Source: an uncultured Oscillospiraceae bacterium
Lineage (GTDB): Bacteria; Bacillota; Clostridia; Oscillospirales; Oscillospiraceae
Direction: 5' to 3'
Assembly (NCBI GenBank): GCA_934670025.1
Contig: CAKUOS010000025.1
Location: forward strand, 1 to 31,931
Length of the DNA stretch: 31,931 nt
A program made the translations under genes and the position numbers. Position 1 is the stretch's first letter, and each line of letters starts with the position of its first letter. This document shows positions 6,905 to 16,359 of this stretch, one piece after another. The notes beneath the pieces are model-generated. The model was given only the letters and a program-made list of their open reading frames with translations. It made no database searches and had not been told where the DNA came from.

Positions 6905-8548
6905 ATGAAAAAGCATCGCGCCCTTTGGGTGATATTGATCGTGATCGTTGTGCTTGCGGCTGCCGCCGCGGGCGTCTGGTACTGGTTTACGTCCAAGGCC
7001 GCACAGGCCGAACAGACGCACCACGACATTTCTGCGCAGTACGCGGCCATGACCGCCGCCGTCGACCGGATGACGCTGAGCGTTACCGAGGGCGGCTCGC
7101 CGATCGGGACATATGATATGCAGACGCTCGGTCTGCGCGACGATCTGATCGCAAAGGCCGCGGCGCAGTTTTCCGAGACGGACCGTCTGAGCGACGAGCA
7201 GTTCGCGGCGCTCGGCATCCGCGAAAAGCTCGACTGGGCAAAGCAGCCGCGCACCGCGCCGGCCGCGTGCAGCCCTGATCTCGGCAAGCTCGACGTGACG
7301 GCGGTGCTGCGCGATCTGCAAAGCGTCAAACGCACTGCGCCAGAGGATGCGTATGTCGAGCTCGCGGACGGCGTCTATACCGTCCATCCCGAGGTCGCGG
7401 GCGACGAGCTGAACGAGGATGCGGTCCTGACGGGCCTGCAAAACGCGGCGTCCGCGCTGGCCGTTACGGCGCAGGGCGCGGAAAACGCGGAGTTTGAGCT
7501 GACGTCGGTCGACTGCTACAAAACCCCCGCTGTGACCACCGAAACGCTCACCGAGACGCCCGACAGCCTGTTCCGCACGGCGCTGGCGGCGCTTGAGATC
7601 AAGGTGACGTTCAACGCGGACGAAAAGTTCCTGCCCACCGGCGAAGAAACGCTGACCAGCCACGATCTGGCCTCCATCGTCGACATGGACCCCGACGGCA
7701 CGATCACCGTCGATGAAAAGGTCCTGTCGCAGACGGTTTCCAAGTGGGCCACGAAATACAATACCTACGACACGCCGTTCATCTTCGATTCCTGGGTCAA
7801 GGGCCTGACGCAGATCGACTTTGTCACCTGCGACTATCTCATCGACGCGCAGAGCCTCATGGAGGCCATCTGCGCGCAGATCCTCACGATGGAGCCCGGC
7901 GCGGTCACGGCCGACGCCGTCTGCTACGACAAGGACGGCAAGCCGTTTTCGCTCGGCATGAGCTATGTTGAGGTCGATTTTGACAACCAGCAGATGACGT
8001 TCATCAAGGACGGCCGTCTGGTCGTCAACACCAACGTCGTGACCGGCGCGCTCAACGGCCACCAGACGCCGACGGGCCTGTATGAGGCCCACGGCAAGGA
8101 GCATGACGTCTGGCTCAAGGGCGACGACTATCTCGTCTTCGTCAAATACTGGGTCAGCGTCGTGGGCGACCTTGTGGGGCTGCACGATGCGTCGTGGCGG
8201 TCGAATTTCGGCGCGAGCTTCTATGTCTACGGCGGTTCGCACGGCTGCGTCAACACGCCCGAAGAGGCCATGGTCTGGATCTGGAATCTGGTCGAGGACG
8301 GCACGCCCGTCATCATGCACGGCGAAAACAAGTGGTATGAGCCGGCCAACGGCAACCCGCGCGAGACGAAGGATCCCGTCCGCGGCACTACGTCGGATCT
8401 GACGGTCGCGCAGGGTACGCGCGTGCTGCAAGAGGGGTCGAGCCGCATCGAAATTGACCCGGACGACGTCGTTCCGTTCGAGCTGCCGAAGCAGACGGAC
8501 GAAGCGGACGCGGAAAATACCGCCGCAAACCCGAAGCCCGTCTCCTGA
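6905..8548 (+). CDS. Membrane-anchored L,D-transpeptidase (YkuD domain)
   Basis: 547 residues. L,D-transpeptidases form 3-3 cross-links in peptidoglycan or attach proteins to it, outside the cell. The N-terminus MKKHRALWVILIVIVV is a signal anchor with one membrane helix (about 7-28). Residues about 40-340 form two poorly conserved domains like the PG_binding_4 modules that often precede YkuD in clostridia. The YkuD domain is at about 355-490, with a histidine in GLHDASW and the catalytic SHGCVNTP (H446, C448). The acidic, low-complexity tail after 500 is unusual but common in exported proteins. ATG 6905 is chosen for its ribosome site and signal anchor. Own promoter and terminator, so a single-gene unit; such enzymes can give resistance to beta-lactams that target D,D-transpeptidases. 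Confidence 0.9.
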   Translation: MKKHRALWVILIVIVVLAAAAAGVWYWFTSKAAQAEQTHHDISAQYAAMTAAVDRMTLSVTEGGSPIGTYDMQTLGLRDDLIAKAAAQFSETDRLSDEQFAALGIREKLDWAKQPRTAPAACSPDLGKLDVTAVLRDLQSVKRTAPEDAYVELADGVYTVHPEVAGDELNEDAVLTGLQNAASALAVTAQGAENAEFELTSVDCYKTPAVTTETLTETPDSLFRTALAALEIKVTFNADEKFLPTGEETLTSHDLASIVDMDPDGTITVDEKVLSQTVSKWATKYNTYDTPFIFDSWVKGLTQIDFVTCDYLIDAQSLMEAICAQILTMEPGAVTADAVCYDKDGKPFSLGMSYVEVDFDNQQMTFIKDGRLVVNTNVVTGALNGHQTPTGLYEAHGKEHDVWLKGDDYLVFVKYWVSVVGDLVGLHDASWRSNFGASFYVYGGSHGCVNTPEEAMVWIWNLVEDGTPVIMHGENKWYEPANGNPRETKDPVRGTTSDLTVAQGTRVLQEGSSRIEIDPDDVVPFELPKQTDEADAENTAANPKPVS

Positions 8549-8567
8549 AACGGCGGAAAACTGCACG

Positions 8568-8604
8568 AAAGCCCCCGCAGAATTGCACCCTGCGGGGGCT
8601 TTTT
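8568..8604 (+). terminator. Intrinsic terminator after the L,D-transpeptidase gene
   Basis: 13-bp stem AAAGCCCCCGCAG (8568-8580) with 8590-8602, 9-base loop, TTTTT. Confidence 0.9.
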
Positions 8605-8650
8605 GGATGGTTTTTGACGGTTTTTGCGTCCTTGTGACGCGGACACATAT

Positions 8651-8728
8651 AAAAAATGACCGCCGGAAGAGGACTCCTCCAGCGGTGGGTACAGCCTAAG
8701 TATAGCACAGACGCACACGCGGCCGCAA
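8651..8728 (-). ncRNA. Candidate very short minus-strand transcript (promoter, hairpin, U-run)
   Basis: Within the 286-base gene-free stretch 8605-8890. On the minus strand, TTGCGG (8723-8728), 18-base spacer and an extended TGCTATACT (-10 at 8699-8704) are followed within 15 bases by an imperfect hairpin (ACCGC arm at 8682-8686, GCGGT arm at 8659-8663) and six U (8651-8656). This would give an RNA of about 45 bases. It could equally be a decayed unit or a blocker of read-through into or out of glnN. The hairpin contains a mismatch and a bulge. The rest of the gap holds only the glnN promoter. Confidence 0.3.
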
Positions 8729-8814
8729 GTAAAACTTTTCTGTGCGGAAAAATTTCAGGAGCTTCCACAAAGGCCCGGGTTTTTCCTGTTTTTATCTTCG
8801 TAAAAGTTTTATTC

Positions 8815-8843
8815 TTGACTGTAAGCGCCCGCGGCGGTACAAT
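8815..8843 (+). promoter_or_regulatory. Promoter of glnN-pyrG
   Basis: TTGACT (8815-8820), 17-base spacer, TACAAT (8838-8843). GAGGAGG lies just before ATG 8891. Confidence 0.8.
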
Positions 8844-8890
8844 ACGATGCGTATTTTTGTTTTTATGAGAGAAAAGAGGAGGAAGCCCGT

Positions 8891-10987
8891 ATGAGCGAAA
8901 AGAACACGATCCCCGCGCTGTTCGGCAGCATGGTTTTCAATGAGGCGACGATGACGCAGTATGTGGCGGCGGCGGCCGTCGCGGCCTGGAAAAAATGCCT
9001 GGCAGACGACACCCCGCTGCCGCTCGAGGTCGCCAACGAGATCGCCGACGGCATGAAGCAGTGGGCGCTGGAGCACGGCGCGACGCATTTTACCCACTGG
9101 TTCCAGCCGCTCAACGGCGTGACTGCCGAAAAGCACGACAGCTTCATCAGCCCCATTCCCGGCGGACGCATCACGATGGAGTTTTCCGGGAAGGAACTCG
9201 TCCGCGGCGAACCGGATGCGTCCAGCTTCCCGTCGGGCGGTCTGCGCGCGACGTTTGAGGCGCGCGGCTACAGCGCCTGGGATCCGACAGCGTTCGCGTT
9301 CATCAAGGACGGCAGCCTGTGCATCCCGACGGTGTTCTGCTCCTACGGCGGCGACGCGCTCGACAAGAAAACGCCGCTGCTGCGCTCGACCGAGGCCGTC
9401 AGCCGCGAGGCCGTGCGCATTCTGCGCCTGTTCGGCGACGAAAAGACCCAGCGCGTGAGCGCGCAGGTCGGCGCGGAGCAGGAATACTTCCTCATCGATA
9501 AGGCGCTGTATGAAAAGCGCGAGGATCTGAAGTTCTGCGGCCGCACGCTCTTCGGCTCGAAGCCGCCGAAGGGGCAGGAGCTGGACGATCATTACTTCGG
9601 CGCGATCCGTCCGCGCGTGGCGGAATATATGCAGGATCTCGACCGGGAGCTGTGGAAGCTGGGCGTACTGAGCAAGACGAAGCACAACGAGGTCGCGCCC
9701 TCGCAGCACGAGATGGCCCCGATCTACTGCGACTGCAACGCCGCAAACGACCAGAACCAGCTGACGATGGAGGTCATGAAGAAGGTCGCCGACCGGCACG
9801 GACTGGTGTGCCTGCTGCATGAAAAGCCCTTTGCGGGCGTCAACGGCTCCGGTAAGCACAACAACTGGTCGCTGTGTACCGATTCGGGCAAAAACCTCTT
9901 CTCTCCGGGCAAAACGCCCAGCCAGAACGCGCAGTTCCTGCTGTTTCTGGCGGCGTTCATCTCGGGCGTCGATCAGTATCAGGAGCTGCTGCGCTCGACG
10001 GTCGCCTTCGCGGGCAACGATCACCGGCTCGGCGCGCAGGAGGCGCCGCCCGCCATTTTGTCTGTCTTCCTCGGCACGGAGCTGGAGGATATCATCGACT
10101 CCATCATCGCCGATGAGGATTATACCGAAAAGACCGGCCATCAGCTGCGCATCGGCGTCGACGTGCTGCCCACCATCCCGCAGGACACGACCGACCGCAA
10201 CCGCACCTCGCCGCTGGCCTTCACGGGCAACAAGTTTGAATTCCGGATGCCGGGCTCGAGCCAGTCGATCGCCGGCCCCAACACCGTGCTGAACACCATC
10301 ATGGCCGACCGGCTGGAGGCGTATGCCGACCGGCTTTCGGGCGCGGAGGATTTCAGCCAGGCGCTCGGCGCGCTGCTGCGCGAGGAATTCACCGCGCACC
10401 GCCGCATCGTCTTCGGCGGCAACGGCTATGACGAGGCGTGGATGGCGGAGGCGAAGCGCCGCGGTCTGTCCAATCTGGCGAACACCGCCGAGGCGCTGCC
10501 GGCGTATATCAAACCCGAAAATATTGAACTCATGACGAAGCACGGCGTGTACACGAAGGGCGAAATGCTGGCGCGGCATGAGATCCACATGGAAAAATAC
10601 TGCAAGATCATCTCCATCGAGGCCGCGACGCTCGTCGATATGGTGCAGCACAGCATCCTGCACGCCGCATCGCGGTATGAGGGCGTCCTGTGCCAGACCA
10701 TTTTGCAGAAAAAGCAGGCGCTGCCGAACGCGGACTGCCGCGTGGAGACGGCGCTGGCCGAGAGCATCCTGTCGCTCAACGAGGCGCTGCTGGACGACAC
10801 CGTCGCGCTCAAGACCGCGCTGGAGACGGCGCCCGAGGCCGGCGGCATGGCGGCCGTGCGCTACTGTCACGACACGATCTTCGCGCTTATGAACAAGGTC
10901 CGCGCGTCTGTCGACAAGCTCGAAACGCTCGTGGCCGCCGATTACTGGCCGTATCCGCGCTATACCGAGCTGCTGTTCTCGGTCTGA
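8891..10987 (+). CDS. glnN: Glutamine synthetase type III
   Basis: 698 residues, the length of GSIII (types I and II are 350-470). Makes glutamine from glutamate, ammonia and ATP in the cytoplasm. GSIII features seen: N-terminal [11 protein letters not shown], then [19 protein letters not shown], the [20 protein letters not shown] stretch, the metal-binding [30 protein letters not shown] and [14 protein letters not shown] long C-terminal extension follows, as in Bacteroides and clostridial GlnN. It is first in a two-gene operon: pyrG begins 19 bases after the stop. No riboswitch or GlnR-type site was recognised in the leader, which has a clear vegetative promoter. Confidence 0.95.
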   Translation: MSEKNTIPALFGSMVFNEATMTQYVAAAAVAAWKKCLADDTPLPLEVANEIADGMKQWALEHGATHFTHWFQPLNGVTAEKHDSFISPIPGGRITMEFSGKELVRGEPDASSFPSGGLRATFEARGYSAWDPTAFAFIKDGSLCIPTVFCSYGGDALDKKTPLLRSTEAVSREAVRILRLFGDEKTQRVSAQVGAEQEYFLIDKALYEKREDLKFCGRTLFGSKPPKGQELDDHYFGAIRPRVAEYMQDLDRELWKLGVLSKTKHNEVAPSQHEMAPIYCDCNAANDQNQLTMEVMKKVADRHGLVCLLHEKPFAGVNGSGKHNNWSLCTDSGKNLFSPGKTPSQNAQFLLFLAAFISGVDQYQELLRSTVAFAGNDHRLGAQEAPPAILSVFLGTELEDIIDSIIADEDYTEKTGHQLRIGVDVLPTIPQDTTDRNRTSPLAFTGNKFEFRMPGSSQSIAGPNTVLNTIMADRLEAYADRLSGAEDFSQALGALLREEFTAHRRIVFGGNGYDEAWMAEAKRRGLSNLANTAEALPAYIKPENIELMTKHGVYTKGEMLARHEIHMEKYCKIISIEAATLVDMVQHSILHAASRYEGVLCQTILQKKQALPNADCRVETALAESILSLNEALLDDTVALKTALETAPEAGGMAAVRYCHDTIFALMNKVRASVDKLETLVAADYWPYPRYTELLFSV

Positions 10988-11006
10988 GCAAAGGGAGGAA
11001 GACGTT

Positions 11007-12602
11007 ATGAAGTATATTTTCATCACCGGCGGCGTGGTTTCCGGTCTTGGCAAGGGCATCTGCGCCGCGTCGCTCGGCCGGCTTCTGAAGCAGCGCGGGC
11101 TTCGCGTGCAGAACCAGAAGTTTGACCCGTATCTGAACGTCGACCCCGGCACCATGAGCCCGTATCAGCACGGCGAGGTCTTTGTGACCGACGACGGCGC
11201 GGAGACGGATCTGGATCTCGGCCACTATGAGCGCTTTACGGACGAGAGCCTGACCGCGGGCTGCTCCGTCTCGTCGGGCAAGATCTTCTGGAGCGTGCTG
11301 TGCCGCGAGCGCGAGGGCGGATATCTCGGCCGCACGGTGCAGATCATCCCGCACATTACCGACGAGATCAAATCGCGCATCTATCAGATGGACGACGGCA
11401 GGACCGACGTGCTCATCACCGAGATCGGCGGCACGGTCGGCGATATCGAGTCGCAACCGTTCCTCGAGGCCATCCGTCAGGTCGCAGCCGAGCAGGGCAA
11501 GAAGAACGTTCTGTTCATCCACGTGCCGATGATCGTTGAGATCCCCGGTTCGGGCGAGCTGAAGAGCAAGCCGACGCAGCACTCGGTCAAGGAGCTTCTG
11601 TCCATCGGCATCCAGCCGGACATTCTCGTCTGCCGCACAAATCAGCCCATGACGGAGGATATCTGCCGCAAGATCGCGCTGTTCTGCAACATGGAGCCCG
11701 ACTGCGTCATCCCGAACACGACGGCGTCGACGCTGTATGAGGTGCCGCTGCTGCTGGAAAAGGAGGGCCTTGCGCACGTGGTGTGCCGCAAGCTGGAGCT
11801 GCCGAACGGAGAACCGGATCTGGCCGCGTGGACCGAGATGGTCGCACGCATCAAAAACGCCAGCCGCCACATCACCATCGCGCTCGTCGGCAAGTATACC
11901 GAGCTGCACGACGCCTATCTGTCGGTGGAGGAATCGCTCTTCCACGCGGGCACGGCCAACCACGTGATCGTGGACATCAAGTGGGTCGACTCGTCGCAGC
12001 TGCGCGAGCAGAACGCCGCGGAGATCCTCGGCGGCTGCGCGGGCATTCTGGTGCCGGGCGGCTTCGGCGACCGCGGCATCGAGGGCATGATCATCGCCGC
12101 GGAATACGCCCGGACGCACGGCGTGCCGTATTTCGGCATCTGCCTCGGGATGCAGATCGCGGTCATCGAATTTGCCCGCCATGTGCTCGGCTGGGAGGAC
12201 GCGCATTCGTCGGAATTCGACGAATTCACAAAGCATCCCGTCATCGCCATCATGCCAGAGCAGAAGGCCGTCACGCAGAAGGGCGGCACGATGCGCCTCG
12301 GCGCGTATCCGTGCGTGCTGGCTGAGGGCAGCCGCGCGGCGAAGCTCTACGGCACGACCGAAATTTCCGAGCGCCACCGGCACCGCTATGAATTCTGCAA
12401 CGATTTCCGCGACGAGCTCGTCGCCGCGGGCCTTGTGCCCGTGGGCCTGTCGCCGAACGGCCGTCTGGTCGAGATCGTCGAGCTGCCCGAGCATCCGTGG
12501 TTCGTCGCGTGCCAGTTCCACCCCGAGTTCAAGAGCCGCCCCGACCGGCCGCATCCGCTGTTCTTCGGCTTTGTCGAGGCTGCCGCGAAGCAGGCGCAGT
12601 AA
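11007..12602 (+). CDS. pyrG: CTP synthase (glutamine-hydrolysing)
   Basis: 531 residues. Converts UTP to CTP using ATP and the amide nitrogen of glutamine. The N-terminal synthetase domain starts with [19 protein letters not shown] (P-loop) and contains [29 protein letters not shown] and the pyrimidine-binding [18 protein letters not shown] region. The C-terminal class I glutamine amidotransferase has VPGGFGDRG, the nucleophile in GICLGMQ (C379) and FHPEF (H505, E507). GGGAGG 11 bases before ATG 11007 and the 19-base gap to glnN indicate one transcript, so the enzyme that spends glutamine is made with the enzyme that makes it. Slightly shorter than the E. coli protein (about 545), mostly at the C-terminus. 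Confidence 0.97.
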   Translation: MKYIFITGGVVSGLGKGICAASLGRLLKQRGLRVQNQKFDPYLNVDPGTMSPYQHGEVFVTDDGAETDLDLGHYERFTDESLTAGCSVSSGKIFWSVLCREREGGYLGRTVQIIPHITDEIKSRIYQMDDGRTDVLITEIGGTVGDIESQPFLEAIRQVAAEQGKKNVLFIHVPMIVEIPGSGELKSKPTQHSVKELLSIGIQPDILVCRTNQPMTEDICRKIALFCNMEPDCVIPNTTASTLYEVPLLLEKEGLAHVVCRKLELPNGEPDLAAWTEMVARIKNASRHITIALVGKYTELHDAYLSVEESLFHAGTANHVIVDIKWVDSSQLREQNAAEILGGCAGILVPGGFGDRGIEGMIIAAEYARTHGVPYFGICLGMQIAVIEFARHVLGWEDAHSSEFDEFTKHPVIAIMPEQKAVTQKGGTMRLGAYPCVLAEGSRAAKLYGTTEISERHRHRYEFCNDFRDELVAAGLVPVGLSPNGRLVEIVELPEHPWFVACQFHPEFKSRPDRPHPLFFGFVEAAAKQAQ

Positions 12603-12608
12603 CAGATC

Positions 12609-12644
12609 AAAAGCACCGATTTCGAATGAAACCGGTGCTTTTTT
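12609..12644 (+). terminator. Intrinsic terminator of glnN-pyrG
   Basis: AAAAGCACCG (12609-12618) pairs with CGGTGCTTTT (12633-12642 region); an inner TTTC/GAAA extends the stem. Six T follow to 12644. Confidence 0.85.
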
Positions 12645-12648
12645 GCGC

Positions 12649-12681
12649 AAAAAAACATGACCGCCGGGCCCGGCGGTCATG
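12649..12681 (-). terminator. Terminator of the infC-rpmI-rplT operon, 26-bp perfect palindrome
   Basis: 12656-12681 is a perfect 26-base palindrome centred on GGGCCC. On the minus strand it is followed by seven U (12649-12655). It lies back to back with the pyrG terminator. Confidence 0.9.
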
Positions 12682-12699
12682 CGATATGCGGATTTTGAA

Positions 12700-13053
12700 T
12701 TACAGCGCGTTCTTTGCAGTCTCGACCAGAGCCTTGAACGCCTCGGCGTCGGCGATGGCCAGTTCGCTCAGAGCCTTGCGGTTCATCTCGATGCCGGCCT
12801 TCTTCAGACCGTACATGAAGCGGCTGTAGTTGATGCCGTAGGGCGCGACGGCCGCGGAGATACGGGCGATCCACAGCTGACGGAAATCTCTCTTCTTGCG
12901 CTTGCGGCTGACATATGCGTACACGCCGGACTTTGCAACGGCCTGCTTGGCCATCTTAAAGTGACGGGACTTGGAACCCCAGTAGGACTTTGCGAGCTTC
13001 AGGGTCTTATTTCTTCTTTTGCGCGTCATCATTGCGCCTTTAACTCTTGCCAT
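12700..13053 (-). CDS. rplT: Ribosomal protein L20
   Basis: 117 residues, the usual length. [19 protein letters not shown], the [18 protein letters not shown] block, [19 protein letters not shown] and [18 protein letters not shown] are textbook L20 signatures. L20 is an early 23S rRNA-binding assembly protein, and in Firmicutes it also represses its own operon by binding the infC leader. AGGAGG precedes the ATG. Last gene of infC-rpmI-rplT, 36 bases after rpmI. Confidence 0.98.
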   Translation of the reverse strand: MARVKGAMMTRKRRNKTLKLAKSYWGSKSRHFKMAKQAVAKSGVYAYVSRKRKKRDFRQLWIARISAAVAPYGINYSRFMYGLKKAGIEMNRKALSELAIADAEAFKALVETAKNAL

Positions 13054-13089
13054 TATATTATCCTCCTATGTGTCGTCAACCCTTACCGA

Positions 13090-13287
13090 TTATTTGTAAG
13101 GGATCATCTTCTTCACGATATCTTCCACAGTCACGTCGGCGTAGCCGTTCTTGCGCAGGTTGCGGGTACGCTTGGTGGTCTTCTTGGTGAGGATATGGCT
13201 CTTGAATGCGTGCGCTCTCTTGACCTTACCGGTCTTGGTGAGATTGAATCTTTTTTTCGCGCCGCTATGGGACTTCAGCTTAGGCAT
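13090..13287 (-). CDS. rpmI: Ribosomal protein L35
   Basis: 65 residues. [20 protein letters not shown] and the basic [25 protein letters not shown] run are diagnostic of bL35, a small 50S subunit protein. The order infC-rpmI-rplT is the nearly universal bacterial arrangement. Ribosome site GGAG about 8 bases before the ATG. The 41-base gap to infC holds no other feature. Confidence 0.98.
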   Translation of the reverse strand: MPKLKSHSGAKKRFNLTKTGKVKRAHAFKSHILTKKTTKRTRNLRKNGYADVTVEDIVKKMIPYK

Positions 13288-13328
13288 AGTGGTTCTCCTT
13301 CCGTATGATTGCTATTTTTGCTGATTTG

Positions 13329-13847
<519 letters not shown>

Positions 13848-13861
13848 TGTAAAGCACCTCC

Positions 13862-13998
13862 AAATGCAAAGTGCGGATGCCGCAAAGCACCCGCACATAA
13901 ATTCCGTACATTCCGCCAGGGCGGAAGGAAATTATGAACCTCTTCGCCGAATGCTTGAGGTGAGTTGCGGTGCTTACCGCTCCTTCTTTGTTTTCTCC
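13862..13998 (-). promoter_or_regulatory. L20-type ribosomal leader of infC-rpmI-rplT
   Basis: About 135 bases of untranslated leader between the promoter and infC. In order on the RNA: hairpin GCGGT-AAGC-ACCGC (13967-13980), then CTCACCTC with ACCTC pairing to GAGGT (arms at 13957-13961 and 13938-13942) around a GGCGAA loop, hairpin TTCCGC/GCGGAA (13911-13926), and a GTGCGG..CCGCAC hairpin (13871-13896) followed by U-rich bases. The AACTCACCT..GAGGTTCATAA core resembles the Firmicutes L20 leader, where L20 causes early termination. Match is from memory of the motif. Confidence 0.7.
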
Positions 13999-14003
13999 GA
14001 AGT

Positions 14004-14032
14004 ATTATAGCGGAGAAAACGCGGGTTGTCAA
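14004..14032 (-). promoter_or_regulatory. Consensus promoter of infC operon
   Basis: Minus strand TTGACA (14027-14032), 17-base spacer, TATAAT (14004-14009): both boxes perfect, as expected for a strongly expressed translation operon. Confidence 0.9.
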
Positions 14033-14050
14033 CAGGAAATATACAAAATT

Positions 14051-14539
14051 TTAAACCGGCGGCAGGAAAACGGGCAGCTGCGGCGGCGCGAACGAGAAAA
14101 GCGCCAACGCTGCGCCGTATACGCCCGCCGCGATCACCAGTATGCCGCAGAAGGCTTCCGCGCGGCCGGTTCGCAGGAGTCTGTGCGCGAGGAGAAAGCC
14201 GAGCGCCATCGTCAGCGCGTAGAGCGCGAGATCGACGGCAAGGCCATAGACCGCGAAGCCGCAGCGCAGCGCGTAATAGCTGCCGAGCAGGAAAGCGGGC
14301 ATGGCCAGCAGCGCCGGCAAAAACGCGCTCCAGCCGCGCCGCCGGTCGGGAAATCCGCGCAGAAAAAAGAATGCCGCGGCAAGAAACGGCCAGTAGAGGA
14401 GCTTCAGATGCTCCCAGACGCTCTCGTTGACCGGCGCGAAGACGGCCGTGAGCGCGTTCGGCCACAGATCGTACAGAAAATGCAGGCCGCTGCCGGCCGC
14501 GATCGCGGCCAGAGCGGTAAGATACCACTTGCGTCTCAT
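14051..14539 (-). CDS. DUF6512-family integral membrane protein
   Basis: 162 residues with about five membrane helices. GSGLHFLYDLWPNALTAVF and especially APVNESVWEHLKLLYWP are the hallmark of the DUF6512 family, common in Clostridia and of unknown function. Alignment with that pattern supports ATG 14539. The start is odd: the ATG directly follows the U-run of the terminator after homoserine dehydrogenase, and the only ribosome-site-like sequence (GGGGGGCGA) lies in the 3' arm of that hairpin. Expression may therefore need read-through or depend on hairpin opening. It ends 19 bases before the -35 box of the infC promoter. Confidence 0.75.
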   Translation of the reverse strand: MRRKWYLTALAAIAAGSGLHFLYDLWPNALTAVFAPVNESVWEHLKLLYWPFLAAAFFFLRGFPDRRRGWSAFLPALLAMPAFLLGSYYALRCGFAVYGLAVDLALYALTMALGFLLAHRLLRTGRAEAFCGILVIAAGVYGAALALFSFAPPQLPVFLPPV

Positions 14540-14576
14540 AAAAATCGCCCCCCGTCATAGCCTATGACAGGGGGCG
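14540..14576 (-). terminator. Terminator after hom, overlapping the start region of the DUF6512 gene
   Basis: On the minus strand: CGCCCCC and GTCATAG arms (14560-14576) pair with 14546-14562, followed by TTTTT (14540-14544) that runs straight into the ATG at 14539. Confidence 0.8.
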
Positions 14577-14590
14577 TCTGATGAGAACTC

Positions 14591-15781
14591 CTATGCCAGA
14601 ACCGGGAAAACGGCGGCCGGGGCAAGCCCGGAGGCGTCGATGGCGTTTTTCGTCGTTTCGCCGGTGAAGCCGCCGTGGAAGCCGCCCGCGTCGGGCAGCC
14701 AGCGGATGGGGCCGAGCGCCTGCTCGCACAGCGCCTTGTCCTGCGTCGTGCGGAGGAAGAAGACGGACGGCAGATTGCCCGGGTCGGTCAGCGCGGCGGG
14801 CGCGGAAGACCAGTCGACGGGCTGCGTGCGGCCGGGATTGCGGACGATGTCGACCACGTCGCCGAGTACGGCGCTGGCCGTTGCCGGGCCGCCGGCGCCG
14901 GGACCGTAGAACATGGCGCTGCCGATGCTGCTGCCGCGGACCTCGATCGCGTTCAGAACGCCCGGCACGGGCGCGAGCGCCATTGCGTCCGGGACAAAAT
15001 GCGGCGAGACGAAGACCGCGATGCCGCTTTCCTGTCTGACGGCGCGGCCGAGGAGCTTCAGCTGCATCCCGGCGCTCTGCGCGAAGGCGGCGTCCGCCGC
15101 CGTGATGGCGGAGATGCCGGTCATGCGGATGCGGCCGGGATCGACGGTCTGGCCGAACGCGATGTCGGCCAGGATGCAGATCTTGCGCCCGGCGTCGATG
15201 CCCTCGACGTCGGCGGTCGGATCCTGTTCGGCGTAACCGCGCGATTGCGCGTCGCGCAGCGCGGCGTCATAGCTCTGCCCGAAGCAGAGCATCTGCGTGA
15301 GGATGAAGTTCGTTGTGCCGTTGAGAATGCCGCGCACCTCGTAAATTTCATTCGCGCCGAGGCACTGGCTGATGGGATGCAGCACCGGAATGCCGCCGCC
15401 GACGGAGGCTTCAAACAGGAAGCTCACGCCGTTGTCCTTTGCCAGCTGCAAAAGCGCCGCGCCGTGTTCGGCGACGAGCTGCTTGTTGGCGGTGACGACG
15501 TGCTTGCCCGCCGCGAGCGACCGGCGCACGTAATCAAGCGCCGCGCCGCAGCCGCCGATCGTTTCGATGACGAGAAAGACCTCCGGATCGCGCTCGATGA
15601 CGGAAAAATCCGTCACGAGCCTGTCGCGGAAGGGTTTTCCGGGCATATCGTGCCGCGCGAGGACGTACGAAAGCACAAGCCGCCCGCCGGCGTTTTTCTC
15701 CAGGATCGCTGCGTCGCGCAGCAAAATCTCCGCGCAGCTGCCGCCGACGGTGCCGGGGCCGAGAATCGCAAGTTTCTTCAT
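14591..15781 (-). CDS. hom: Homoserine dehydrogenase
   Basis: 396 residues. Reduces aspartate semialdehyde to homoserine with NAD(P)H, the branch point to threonine and methionine. The nucleotide-binding LGPGTVGG (7-14) starts the Rossmann domain; HVVTANKQL carries the family lysine K100; GGGIPVLHPIS, RGILNGTTNFIL (NGTTN 154-158) and DVEGIDAGRK (D196, K200) belong to the catalytic domain. The C-terminal 75 residues (from about PSVFFLRTT) look like a shortened ACT domain, as in Gram-positive Hom proteins that are inhibited by threonine. It is the second gene of a pair with the ACT-domain protein, 25 bases upstream. Threonine synthase is at 2060; no homoserine kinase was found in the window. 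Confidence 0.95.
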   Translation of the reverse strand: MKKLAILGPGTVGGSCAEILLRDAAILEKNAGGRLVLSYVLARHDMPGKPFRDRLVTDFSVIERDPEVFLVIETIGGCGAALDYVRRSLAAGKHVVTANKQLVAEHGAALLQLAKDNGVSFLFEASVGGGIPVLHPISQCLGANEIYEVRGILNGTTNFILTQMLCFGQSYDAALRDAQSRGYAEQDPTADVEGIDAGRKICILADIAFGQTVDPGRIRMTGISAITAADAAFAQSAGMQLKLLGRAVRQESGIAVFVSPHFVPDAMALAPVPGVLNAIEVRGSSIGSAMFYGPGAGGPATASAVLGDVVDIVRNPGRTQPVDWSSAPAALTDPGNLPSVFFLRTTQDKALCEQALGPIRWLPDAGGFHGGFTGETTKNAIDASGLAPAAVFPVLA

Positions 15782-15806
15782 GAGGATCCCTCCGGAGCGC
15801 GGCCGC

Positions 15807-16247
15807 TCAGCCCGCGACGCAGTCGGCCTTGACGACGCCCTTGCGCTCGGCGATCTTCTGCGTCAGTGCCTCGAGCGTGCAGCTGAGATTGCTCGTCTCG
15901 GCCGAGATCGTCACCATTGCGCGGCCACCGGTGGGAATAGACTGGTTGATGGTCAGTATATTCGCGCCACAGCTGGCAAAAATAGCTAATATCTCGGACA
16001 GAACGCCGGCCTTGTCCTTGAGCATCATCTGGAATGTGATGATGCGCCCGGCCATCAGGTTCTGAAACGGCGCGATGGAGTCGCGGTATTTGTAAAAGGC
16101 GCTGCGGCTGATGCCGACGGCCTGCGCGGCGACGTTGACCTTGTCGGTCTCGCCGGTCTCGAGCATCCGCTTGGCCTCGGCGACCTTCTGAAAGATCTCG
16201 GGCAGCGCGGAGGCCTCGACAATGTAATATTTCGGGCTCTGTTCCAA
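15807..16247 (-). CDS. ACT domain-containing protein, UPF0735/PheB family (TTG start)
   Basis: 146 residues. An N-terminal segment (about 33-60, TDKVNVAAQAVGISRSAFYKYRD) looks like a helix-turn-helix; the ACT domain is at about 70-142 (ITFQMMLKDKAGVLSEILAIF, then NILTINQSIP). ACT domains bind amino acids, so this is probably an amino-acid-responsive regulator; the old name PheB (chorismate mutase) is not supported. The start is TTG (16245-16247): AGGTG lies 7-8 bases upstream and an in-frame TGA sits just before, so no ATG is possible. It precedes hom by 25 bases, the usual clostridial arrangement, suggesting a role in control of the threonine/aspartate pathway. Confidence 0.88.
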   Translation of the reverse strand: MEQSPKYYIVEASALPEIFQKVAEAKRMLETGETDKVNVAAQAVGISRSAFYKYRDSIAPFQNLMAGRIITFQMMLKDKAGVLSEILAIFASCGANILTINQSIPTGGRAMVTISAETSNLSCTLEALTQKIAERKGVVKADCVAG

Positions 16248-16359
16248 ATCAAATCACCTCATATGTCCGCACATCGGGGTCATGTGTCCTTAGTTGGAAT
16301 TCAATATACAACAGAAACCGGCAAAAAGCAAGTACAAAAACATGGGAGGTCACGGAAAA

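Noticed and set aside
6731..8566. Extension of the rRNA methyltransferase frame by about 610 residues
   Set aside because: The extra part is antisense to the L,D-transpeptidase and precedes the zinc motif that normally starts the protein.
13848..13898. Upstream ATG start for infC
   Set aside because: It adds a cysteine-rich segment foreign to IF-3 and has no ribosome site, while GGAGG lies at the right distance from the ATC.
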